Origin: Anaerolineales bacterium
Lineage (GTDB): Bacteria; Chloroflexota; Anaerolineae; 4572-78; J111
Reading direction: 5' to 3'
DNA: 14,714 nt
NCBI GenBank assembly: GCA_012032575.1
Contig: JAAUSP010000134.1
Coordinates: 1-14,714, forward strand
How positions within the stretch are numbered: position 1 is the first letter of the stretch; every line of letters begins with the position of its first letter. This document shows, in pieces, positions 7,120-14,024 of the stretch. The translations under genes were made by a program, and so were the position numbers. The notes under the pieces are model-generated. The model worked only from the letters and a program-made list of their open reading frames with translations, did no database searches and was not told the DNA's origin.

Positions 7120-7964
7120 TTATTGTCGGCATAGTGGATTAATCGTTCATAGATAGAAAAAAGTCTTTGCTGAACCATCTCGCACTCGAGTGCCGACAAA
7201 CAGAATTCAATGTCGGAACTGGCTTGCGGCGCAACTTTTACCTGACCATTGACTACATTACGCAAGCCTTTGCCCGGTTGATTAGGCCGGTCGCGATATT
7301 TTTTAGGCTTTATGCGCGGCTGCAAACCACAGAATTGAGCCAGTTGGTCGAGTACGGCATCAGTGTGGCTAACCAGCCGTTCATAGGCGATACTCCGCAC
7401 CGATTCGGCAAAATCGCTCGTTTCGGTTAAAAATATATGATGGGCCGTCTCCCAAAAGTTACACACTTCCATAAGGTCGGCTTGGGCAAAAACAGGCCAC
7501 TTGCGCCGTAAGCCTTCGATATGACTGACCGGGTCTCGAAAAACCATCAAAAATTTTGACCGGGCAAAAGCGTTTCGCAAACGCCCGGCCCGCACCAGGT
7601 GAGTATTGGGCGCTTTATCTATAATAAAATTGGATAGTTTAGGGTAGTGAGACGCTTTGCGATATAACTTGATAGCGGAACGGTGAATTTCCCTGTCTGT
7701 AACATTGCCGGGAATAAACATAGCCGCCCAGTAACGATCTAATGCGCCGTAAGAGGCAACACTTTCCATGCGCAAAACAGAACCAGCGGGGGCTGCCAAA
7801 GCGCTTTCATTGAGGTAACCGGCGGTTAAATAACGCTGATCCAGCAAGCTGCTCAATAGGCTATTCCCACCGCCAGCTACTCCACAGATAAAGATAGGGT
7901 AGAAGTTATCATCGAAGAAACTTTGGAGTTTGGCTGCTTTTTTAAACGGAACTATAAAATTCAC
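7116..7964 (-). CDS. Divergent sulfotransferase family protein
   Basis: The frame is open back to 8105, but that would overlap the upstream GT4 gene by more than 130 bases. I place the start at GTG 7964 (282 residues), ten bases after the GT4 stop with a weak GUGAG ahead. GTG 7985 is an alternative. The P-loop-like segment is YPIFICGVAGGGNSLLSSLLD (about residues 22-42), matching the sulfotransferase 5'-phosphosulfate loop in position. It has GGGNS where the family has RSGTT, so the usual Arg or Lys is missing. The 3'-phosphate motif is intact: FLMVFRDPVSHIEG, with R143 and S147. IIDKAPN ahead of it is also usual. The fold is fairly secure, while PAPS use and the acceptor are inferred. A regulatory or inactive paralogue cannot be excluded. 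Confidence 0.72.
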   Translation of the reverse strand: MNFIVPFKKAAKLQSFFDDNFYPIFICGVAGGGNSLLSSLLDQRYLTAGYLNESALAAPAGSVLRMESVASYGALDRYWAAMFIPGNVTDREIHRSAIKLYRKASHYPKLSNFIIDKAPNTHLVRAGRLRNAFARSKFLMVFRDPVSHIEGLRRKWPVFAQADLMEVCNFWETAHHIFLTETSDFAESVRSIAYERLVSHTDAVLDQLAQFCGLQPRIKPKKYRDRPNQPGKGLRNVVNGQVKVAPQASSDIEFCLSALECEMVQQRLFSIYERLIHYADNK

Positions 7965-7974
7965 AGGCTTATTC

Positions 7975-9078
7975 TCACGACACACCCTCTTTTTTGAAGA
8001 CAGGGTGATACAACTCATCATAATAACGTTCGGCAATGAGTGACCAACGATACTGTTGCACATCTTGCCAGGCTTGATGGCGACAGGCTTGGCGCAGTTG
8101 AGCATCTTCGATCAAGGTTATGATATGCTCGGTTAAACCGGCTACATCCTCTACTTCGGCCAGGAGGCCATTTCGGCGGTGCTTAATCAAATCTGCCGGC
8201 ATTCCCATCCGTGTTGATACCAGAGGCACGCCGGTAGCCCAGCTTTCCAGCAGCGCAGCCGGGCCTCCTTCATTACGGGCAGTGATAAGGTACATGTCAA
8301 GCGCGTGGTAATAACGGACAATATCATAATAATTATCCAGAAAGTGGTGAATATAGGGTATCCCCAATCGCTCTAACCCCTGTTTAACATACCCTCGGGC
8401 CGGGCCGGTTAGTAAAACCAGCAGATTGGGATAGCGAGCTGACACCTTGGCCACAACCTCTAAAAAAACATCAGGCCCTTTGATAAGTTTAGGTTCCAGT
8501 CCTGCTTCCCAGCCGGCTCCATCTTTCTGAAAAGAGCCGATACAAAGCGCCCCTTCAGGAATGCCCAACCCGGCTCGGATTGCCTGGCGCATAGCCTGGG
8601 CAGGTCGAGTAAAGTGGTCTAAATCAACCCCCAAAGGAATTGTGACCAGCTTGGCCTCCGGTATACCTGCTTTGACCAGAGTTTGCCGGGTAATCTGGCA
8701 ACTGGCTACAATTTTTTCAACCAATTCGGCTGCTTCTATCAATTTGGTAAACTGGCGTTGTTGAGCTGGGTTTAGATCATCAGGATCACCGTGAAACCAG
8801 GTTAAAAACACATGGTTTGAAGGATGAGTCCTTTGGCCGGCTCCGTTTAGATAGGTATGCCGATTTATATAATGAATAATCTGGTTACGCAACCCTGAAG
8901 GGTTATCAATCAGGTACACGGGAAGTTGGCGCTGGGTCTGTAGGTGGGTAGACACATAACGCCCAATCCAATTCAAAATCCAATTGGGAGCGCCTGTGAC
9001 CAGGTAAATTTTCCTGGCATGCCAGCTTGTTAAAGTTCGGTACCATTGTTTAGACAGGTTGGTCAAATGGTCTTTCAT
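7975..9078 (-). CDS. Family 4 glycosyltransferase (GT-B fold)
   Basis: A 367-residue retaining glycosyltransferase. The N-terminal domain contains YLVTGAPNW, FLTWFHGDPDD (91-101) and the hinge region LVTIPLGVDLDHF (144-156). The C-terminal donor domain opens at CIGSFQKDGAGW (179-190), and the catalytic and donor-binding E-x7-E lies in ARNEGGPAALLESW (E270 and E278), followed by TGVPLVSTRMGMPADLI. The unusual insert between the GSF strand and KGPDVF resembles GT4 enzymes annotated in environmental polysaccharide loci. It would add one sugar to a lipid-linked chain at the cytoplasmic face. ATG 9078 shares its A with the upstream TAA (TAATG), so it is translated in step with the unknown toroid-like protein, which suggests the two products work together. 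Confidence 0.9.
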   Translation of the reverse strand: MKDHLTNLSKQWYRTLTSWHARKIYLVTGAPNWILNWIGRYVSTHLQTQRQLPVYLIDNPSGLRNQIIHYINRHTYLNGAGQRTHPSNHVFLTWFHGDPDDLNPAQQRQFTKLIEAAELVEKIVASCQITRQTLVKAGIPEAKLVTIPLGVDLDHFTRPAQAMRQAIRAGLGIPEGALCIGSFQKDGAGWEAGLEPKLIKGPDVFLEVVAKVSARYPNLLVLLTGPARGYVKQGLERLGIPYIHHFLDNYYDIVRYYHALDMYLITARNEGGPAALLESWATGVPLVSTRMGMPADLIKHRRNGLLAEVEDVAGLTEHIITLIEDAQLRQACRHQAWQDVQQYRWSLIAERYYDELYHPVFKKEGVS

Positions 9079-10214
9079 TAAGGTCTAATCACTCGCCAAC
9101 CTGTTAAGTTATTCTCTAAGATTTCGAGAGTCATGGCTAAAGCCCAAGTTAGCAGACAGGTCCCATGAATGTCGCTCTGTGGTAGTCCTTGCGAGATTGG
9201 CGTACTATAGTAAGTTGTCTGGCTACAGCCCAGGTAATAGGAGAACCCTCCATCCGGCTGATGATGCTGCTTGATCAACTCAAATACCTGAGCGCAATAA
9301 GCTTGAACTTTTGCTTTCTGGTAATCGGTTTGCTGTAAACAGCGATAAAGCACATAAACAACATCAACCATGTGACAGCCTTCGGCGATGGGGAACTGCT
9401 GCAAACAGGTGTCAATCAACCGCTCAGGATAATGAATGGGCGCTTCCAGCCAATCCAGGGCGGTTAACACCTTCATGGCCCCGTTGACGAGTTGCCCGTG
9501 TTTTGGGCTTGCCCCTTTAAAGTATGCGCCCGTCCCGGCGTCGGCCAGACTATCAAAGAACTGACGGCACACACTTAACAACTCCTGTTGCGATGCCGAA
9601 TCTGCCAATCTAGGTAACTCAAGCTTTAGAAATACCACCAGGGCCGAGGCTTGTCCACCCGCTCCCCAGGGTCTGGTCCAATCTAAACCCAGGAGATGAG
9701 TTTTAACTCCGGCGGCGCTCACCGGAAAGCCCTGATAAGGCTGTCTGGGAGTCTGGTCAACTTCGGCCAGCGTGGCGATAACCTGCTTGGTCTCGGCAAT
9801 GATTACCTTCTGGGTATAAGTGAGTTGTCTGGGCCGAAAAAGTGGCTCGATCAGACGCCGCTGCCAGGGCGTTTGCGCCAGCAAATAATTCACCAGCGGT
9901 GGGTCAATGAAGGCGTTGTGACTGACCCTTCCGTGGGGAGCATATCCTTCAGCTTGAAACGATTTCAGAAAGGCAATCCAGGCTGTTTGCCGCTGAACCT
10001 CCAAAGCTGACCAGAGGCCCAAGATATGGTAAAGTTTAAGGGCAAAACAGCTAAACCCCAGCGCCATTTGCCGGCCAACTTCGGTAACACCTGTTTTACA
10101 TGGCAAAAAGCGGCCCGGTTGATTGGGCCACTCTAACGTTTGTAGATAACCAGGTAAGGTGTTGTTCAAACAGTTCAGCCACTCTCTTTGAGTGGGGATC
10201 ATCAGGTAAGGCAT
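9078..10214 (-). CDS. Unrecognised protein, probable alpha/alpha-toroid fold, glycan-locus associated
   Basis: I do not recognise a named family for this 378-residue protein. It has no signal peptide and no membrane span. The sequence shows several helical blocks, each closed by a Gly-rich or acidic loop: LDWTRPWGAGGQASALVVFL (177-196), GTGAYFKG (227-234), HGQLVNGAMKVLTALDWL (239-256), EGCHMVDVVYVLYRCL (278-293), QPDGGFSYYLG (319-329) and DIHGTCLLTWALAM (348-361). Such repeats, with DGGFS and a late DxxGT, resemble alpha/alpha-toroid proteins (terpenoid cyclase, prenyltransferase, some glycan lyases and epimerases). This is a fold guess, not a function. It starts three bases after one GT4 gene and ends in TAATG with the next, so it is embedded in the sugar pathway. 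A glycan-modifying enzyme or a scaffold for the two GT4 proteins is inferred. Confidence 0.7.
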   Translation of the reverse strand: MPYLMIPTQREWLNCLNNTLPGYLQTLEWPNQPGRFLPCKTGVTEVGRQMALGFSCFALKLYHILGLWSALEVQRQTAWIAFLKSFQAEGYAPHGRVSHNAFIDPPLVNYLLAQTPWQRRLIEPLFRPRQLTYTQKVIIAETKQVIATLAEVDQTPRQPYQGFPVSAAGVKTHLLGLDWTRPWGAGGQASALVVFLKLELPRLADSASQQELLSVCRQFFDSLADAGTGAYFKGASPKHGQLVNGAMKVLTALDWLEAPIHYPERLIDTCLQQFPIAEGCHMVDVVYVLYRCLQQTDYQKAKVQAYCAQVFELIKQHHQPDGGFSYYLGCSQTTYYSTPISQGLPQSDIHGTCLLTWALAMTLEILENNLTGWRVIRP

Positions 10215-10217
10215 GGA

Positions 10218-11240
10218 TTATGGGAGTAGAGTTCGGACTAACCAGACAGGTTTTCGCCACCACTGGCGTTGTTTGATAATTTCGTCACGCCGTTCCAGCA
10301 GCTCCAAAAATAAATGATAGTAATCCTTGCACATGCGTTCGGCGGTGTGAGGATAATTTTTCATTTGGGCAGTCCAGTGTTCATAGGTGGTCATCATTTC
10401 TTGCAACTTCTGTTCAAAATTTTCAGCCGTAAACGAAACCCCAAAACCCTGGCAATATTCAGGTAGAGCGCCGCTTTCACGGTAGAGTAGCGGTAGGCCG
10501 CACATCGCCCCTTCGATATGATGCATGCCAGCCGGCTCATTTTGCGAAGCTGTTAAGTAAACATGATGGCTACGGATAGATTTGGCCAGTTCAACCCCAC
10601 TCTGGGGAGGTATCAGTTTGGTCTGGGTAAAATTGATATTATCTGGAACATTGCCAATATAGGTAAACTCAAACTTGTCCCTAAAGGCCGGCTCCGACAA
10701 CATTCTATCGAGCCGTTCATAAATATCAAACCCTTTTAAATACCCAGCACCCCAGTGATGTGTCACCAATTTGAGCTTGCTTGTTCCATTCCAGGGGATG
10801 TAGCCCTGGGCATTAAAAATGGCGACATTTGCTCCATTTAGAATAACTCTTGAATCCGGCGTTTTGAGACCGTGGCCTAAAAATAATTGGCTCAACCAAC
10901 TACTGATAAAAACAGTAAAATCGGCGCATGTATTAGCTCGAATCAATCTCTGGTTGACTCCGGTTGTCCCCTTGCGCTCATCACATTCATTAATACGGTG
11001 AATGACAATAGCGTGTGAATTTTTTTGGAGCAGATACTTGCCAATATCTTTATCGGAGTAGGCAGAGATTTTCATATTGGGGCGTGGCTCGGTTAGCAAA
11101 ATTACATCCAAATCTGGCGCTTGCAAATCAAATGATACTTTGACGCCTTGAGAGCGTAAATAGTTGGTCAGGGCATGCCCAAACTGATTTCCACCGCCCC
11201 AAGGCCCCGGCTGCAAGTTCATCCCAAGGCTTACATACAT
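10218..11240 (-). CDS. Family 4 glycosyltransferase (GT-B fold)
   Basis: A 340-residue protein from ATG 11240. The extreme N-terminus carries the Gly-rich loop LQPGPWGGGNQF (9-20) that holds the donor diphosphate in many GT4 enzymes. VIHRINECDERKGT (79-92), a typical acceptor-side segment, follows. The C-terminal domain has LVTHHWGAGYLKGFDIY (158-174), YIGNVP and the E-x7-E motif in SQNEPAGMHHIEGAMCGLP (E235 and E243), ending in ESGALPEYC. The basic, Trp-rich tail (QRQWWRKPVW) may touch the membrane. It should be a retaining transferase of unknown sugar. The gene is 34 bases from the methyltransferase upstream and only three bases from the toroid-like gene downstream, making a tight trio with the next GT4. 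Confidence 0.88.
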   Translation of the reverse strand: MYVSLGMNLQPGPWGGGNQFGHALTNYLRSQGVKVSFDLQAPDLDVILLTEPRPNMKISAYSDKDIGKYLLQKNSHAIVIHRINECDERKGTTGVNQRLIRANTCADFTVFISSWLSQLFLGHGLKTPDSRVILNGANVAIFNAQGYIPWNGTSKLKLVTHHWGAGYLKGFDIYERLDRMLSEPAFRDKFEFTYIGNVPDNINFTQTKLIPPQSGVELAKSIRSHHVYLTASQNEPAGMHHIEGAMCGLPLLYRESGALPEYCQGFGVSFTAENFEQKLQEMMTTYEHWTAQMKNYPHTAERMCKDYYHLFLELLERRDEIIKQRQWWRKPVWLVRTLLP

Positions 11241-11274
11241 AAACTTTTAGATATTTCCTCTATCTGACAAATGC

Positions 11275-12048
11275 TTATTCATCTCTTTTGCCTTGTAAAA
11301 GGATCCATTTCCACTTCGGTTCGCTCTCAACATGGATGATTGCTCTAAAATAACGTAACATCAACTGTATCAAGGCTTCTTCAGATTGCCAGGCTACCGC
11401 CTCAAAGGGGCCGCGACTAAATTGAGAAGCCAGAGCCAAATCATATAATACATAGCCATCGGGTTGAATGGCCCGCCGGTGTTCGGCAAAGAAATCGGTT
11501 AGGTTAAAAGCATGATCCACACAGTTGGTATAAATTAAATCCACTGAGGATGTATCATTTTCCATATGCATAAAATCACCAAACCGAACCCAGGGATTAT
11601 CAGGGCCAGGATTCAGGTCAATACCATAAGCATTCTTAAATCCTAGATCGCGTAAAACTTCAACCTCTGTACCCTGACGTGCTCCGGCACAGACAATGCA
11701 AGCCGTTCGGGGCAGTAATTTGATAATATACCTGAAACGACGATAAAATTTTAAGCGATACCCGCTGATAATTTGATTATTGAAACCACCCTTAAGCTTT
11801 AAAATTTCGTCAAATTTTTGCTGCTGATGTATTTTATACTCCCCATAATCAGCATAATTACGATACAGCACCCCTTGTTGTTCAGGGGGTTGCCAACCTA
11901 CATCGCCATAATGTTTACGCCGGATCGAATGTTTATCCCGTTCATGAATGTAGCCTGTATCACGGTAACGACGCAGATAGCGTAGGTAGCCATAGCCACC
12001 AGGCCACCAACGATATAGCGCTGTTTTGAGCCAAAATTTGAAATTCAT
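11275..12048 (-). CDS. SAM-dependent methyltransferase with atypical motif I
   Basis: A 257-residue protein from ATG 12048. The first 110 residues are rich in Arg, Tyr and Lys and include an aromatic segment (YRWWPGGYGYLRYLRRY), perhaps binding membrane or a charged glycan. The SAM domain begins at ACIVCAGARQGTEVEVL (116-132). Its motif I is CAGARQG rather than the common D/E-x-GxGxG. Strand 2 ends in YGIDLNPG (D144), GDFMHM (157-162) should contact adenine, and DLIYTNCVDHAFNL plus IQPDGYVLYDLA complete the core. GARQGTEV-type methyltransferases are known from polysaccharide clusters. The acceptor is unknown. The stop is 34 bases before the next GT4 start, and upstream lies a 90-base gap with no clear promoter or terminator. 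Confidence 0.8.
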   Translation of the reverse strand: MNFKFWLKTALYRWWPGGYGYLRYLRRYRDTGYIHERDKHSIRRKHYGDVGWQPPEQQGVLYRNYADYGEYKIHQQQKFDEILKLKGGFNNQIISGYRLKFYRRFRYIIKLLPRTACIVCAGARQGTEVEVLRDLGFKNAYGIDLNPGPDNPWVRFGDFMHMENDTSSVDLIYTNCVDHAFNLTDFFAEHRRAIQPDGYVLYDLALASQFSRGPFEAVAWQSEEALIQLMLRYFRAIIHVESEPKWKWILLQGKRDE

Positions 12049-12138
12049 TGTCCAGTTGCAAATTTATACAAGCATTCAACCAGGCCATGCCCCATTAATT
12101 GCCGTCGCCCCAACGACTGATTTGCTGATAGCATAAGC

Positions 12139-12960
12139 CTATTCATGTTCATCCGCTGGTTGTAACAACAAGTAACCTAACGAATGCAGCAATGGGATCA
12201 TCTCTTCCAAATAAAACAGATCCTCATCTCTAATACTTTTTTGGACTGAAAAACTATCTGACACTTTTAGCTGCTCAGAAGATTGCCACTTATAATTTCG
12301 ATTGACTAACTCGGCTGGATAAGATTCAGTGATGAACTGCTCATTGTAATCAAGTTGAGCATGGTCTAACACCTGTTTCATCACCTTTTGAGGATCATCA
12401 ACTAAATCCTCATATCGTACCTCAAAGTACCGTTCACTCAGCAAATTTTTATTCTGTTGACCGTGAGTTACCAATTGCAGCCACTGACGAGTATGGCGCT
12501 GTGCCTGTGGTTGCGCCATTGGGTTAATTAGCTCTGGCGGATGCGGTCCATAAAGGATTTTTTCGTCTTGAAACTGTCTGTGCTTCTCGTTTTTTGAGTC
12601 ACGTAATTTAAAAAGAATAGAATTGACCACAGCTCGTCCGTCGCGGATAATATGCAAATGTCGAGCTGCTGGAAAGATTTCGTTTACCAAAGGAATCCAC
12701 AAGATCATAAAAGGCATTTTATCGAGCAGACGCAATTTTCTTTGAGTTTCAAGAAGGCCGGCGTACTGGCTACAGATTTGATTGGCCCGTTTTGGTGAAG
12801 CCAAACTTGCCCCCATCACACCGCGATGCTTACCAAAGATGCGCCACCAAAAATCAGTCCCTTCACGAGGTTTCAAGGTGCGAGTCTGCGGATAACCTAC
12901 TTGAGGATGTTTAGCCAACAACTGGTATAGCAAGGTTGTACCCGAACAAGGAGCGCCCAT
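12139..12960 (-). CDS. Sulfotransferase, main fragment (N-terminus in another frame; native gene about 12139-13082)
   Basis: The frame from ATG 12960 gives 273 residues that begin directly in the PAPS loop: MGAPCSGTTLLYQLL. The loop Arg/Lys is replaced by Cys5. LRLLDKMPF (77-84) and the 3'-phosphate motif HLHIIRDGRAVVNSIL (101-116, R106 and S114) follow, then RYFEVRYEDLVDDP, a well-known sulfotransferase segment. A protein starting inside its P-loop would lack the first beta strand, so this ATG is very unlikely to be the real start. The missing strand (GLDRPVF) is encoded immediately upstream in another frame. One extra base near 12960-12967 would restore RPVF(I/H)MGAPCSGTT. Glycan sulfation is inferred from context. 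Confidence 0.83.
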   Translation of the reverse strand: MGAPCSGTTLLYQLLAKHPQVGYPQTRTLKPREGTDFWWRIFGKHRGVMGASLASPKRANQICSQYAGLLETQRKLRLLDKMPFMILWIPLVNEIFPAARHLHIIRDGRAVVNSILFKLRDSKNEKHRQFQDEKILYGPHPPELINPMAQPQAQRHTRQWLQLVTHGQQNKNLLSERYFEVRYEDLVDDPQKVMKQVLDHAQLDYNEQFITESYPAELVNRNYKWQSSEQLKVSDSFSVQKSIRDEDLFYLEEMIPLLHSLGYLLLQPADEHE

Positions 12961-13082
12961 ATGAAAACAGGTCTATCAAGACCATAATGTCCCGAGTAGC
13001 CTTTTTCATTATCGTGTCCCAAAACCCAGCCATCTGACATTACCCTGGTTAAAATTCTTGAAACTACCGCTCTGGTCTTCAA
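12961..13082 (-). other. Frameshifted 5' coding segment of the sulfotransferase at 12139-12960
   Basis: This frame reads MKTRAVVSRILTRVMSDGW and ends in HYGLDRPVF before passing out of register at about 12960-12967. GLDRPVF is the beta strand that normally precedes a sulfotransferase P-loop, and the P-loop follows at once in another frame. The start is best placed at TTG 13082 (ribosome site at 13092-13095). ATG 13040 is an alternative with a poorer site. Unlike the other three frame breaks, here one base is missing rather than extra. The joined protein would have about 314 residues. Confidence 0.65.
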
Positions 13083-13091
13083 CGTTTGCAG

Positions 13092-13095
13092 TCCT
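13092..13095 (-). promoter_or_regulatory. Ribosome binding site deciding the TTG start at 13082
   Basis: AGGA lies directly after the TAA of the GT2 gene and nine bases before TTG 13082. This is the best ribosome site in the area and supports the longer, frameshifted sulfotransferase over the internal ATG 12960. Confidence 0.4.
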
Positions 13096-14007
13096 TTATG
13101 ACTTTGTCTTGCCGAAGGATTGTGCCAATCTTGCCCTGACAAACGATAATTCGTTGATAAACAACTGCCGTTGGTTTGATGTTAGAAATAATCTCCTTAA
13201 GCCATAATTCAGCAATCTTATCTTCTCACGATAGGAACCACCGGCTTTGAGAAATTCCGCCATAATTGCCACTCTGGTAGCAAAAACAGGAAAGACTGCC
13301 TCTAAATTTGAGAGTTTTAAAGCTTGGACACGGCGCTGAACCGTCTCAAGGCTGCTGTGCTCGTGATTTTTCCGCCTGAACCACTGGCCTGTCGAGTTGG
13401 TGAGAACATCCCCTACAGCGGCTGCTCGCACCAAAAGTACTGAGTCGCCCCCCACTATTTTTGGCCAGGGCAGAGTACTGAGAAGAACTTCCCGCCGATG
13501 TAATCCGTAAATAGCATTGGAACGTTTGAGTTGCCGGTGCATCGCCCAAATTCGACCAGCGGCGGATTGCTCGGAACGGGTATCAACCGTTTCATTAAAG
13601 ACCGTCAAAGGGCGATTTTCTCTGTCAATCAACACAGTCTGAGGAAAACATAAAACTACATGAGGATTGGCCTGCATTTCCTTGAGCAAAACATCGAGAA
13701 GATTACTGGACCATAAATCATGCCCACCAACCCACATAAAATAGTCGCCTCGCGCTTGAGCCAGGACAAATTCGAAGTTTTCAATAGCTCCAATATCTTC
13801 AGCCTGGTGATAGAGCTTGATCCGGGCGTCTTTAGCCGCATAGTCTTGGACAATCTTCCGGGATTCATCGGTTGAGGCATTATCAGAAATAATTAATTCA
13901 AAATCCTCAAATGTTTGAGTGAGTAAGCTATCTAGGGCCTGCCCCAGCCATTTAGCTTCGTTGTATATTGGCATACCCATACTGATGAGAGGTGCTTTAT
14001 TCTTCAT
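13096..14007 (-). CDS. Family 2 glycosyltransferase (GT-A fold) with variant DXD
   Basis: A 303-residue enzyme from ATG 14007. ISMGMPIYNEAKWL opens the GT-A fold and SDNASTDES (41-49) binds the nucleotide. The usual metal-binding DXD position reads FMWVGGHDLW (90-99), so the first Asp is replaced. KIVGGDSVLL (183-192) should bear the catalytic acid (D188). Variants of the form W-x(2-3)-HDD or GHD at this site are seen in a GT2 subgroup common in polysaccharide clusters, so activity is still expected. No membrane spans are visible. It is the first complete gene after the palindromic gap, and no Shine-Dalgarno is seen ahead of its ATG. Its stop is 14 bases before the likely TTG start of the sulfotransferase gene. 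Confidence 0.87.
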   Translation of the reverse strand: MKNKAPLISMGMPIYNEAKWLGQALDSLLTQTFEDFELIISDNASTDESRKIVQDYAAKDARIKLYHQAEDIGAIENFEFVLAQARGDYFMWVGGHDLWSSNLLDVLLKEMQANPHVVLCFPQTVLIDRENRPLTVFNETVDTRSEQSAAGRIWAMHRQLKRSNAIYGLHRREVLLSTLPWPKIVGGDSVLLVRAAAVGDVLTNSTGQWFRRKNHEHSSLETVQRRVQALKLSNLEAVFPVFATRVAIMAEFLKAGGSYREKIRLLNYGLRRLFLTSNQRQLFINELSFVRARLAQSFGKTKS

Positions 14008-14024
14008 AAGTGTTAGTTGAATAA

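Noticed and set aside
7116..8105. Start of the divergent sulfotransferase at 8105
   Set aside because: It would overlap the GT4 gene by 131 bases, and the extra 47 residues have no family resemblance.
12049..12138. Promoter in the 90-base gap between the sulfotransferase and methyltransferase genes
   Set aside because: A TATAAA-like box exists about 20 bases before the ATG, but no -35 box lies at proper spacing, so it was not listed.
12897..13142. An 81-residue frame overlapping the GT2 end and the sulfotransferase start, as a separate small gene
   Set aside because: Its middle (from about 13082 to 12961) is the displaced N-terminus of the sulfotransferase. Its first 20 codons overlap the GT2 gene and its end is out-of-frame P-loop sequence.
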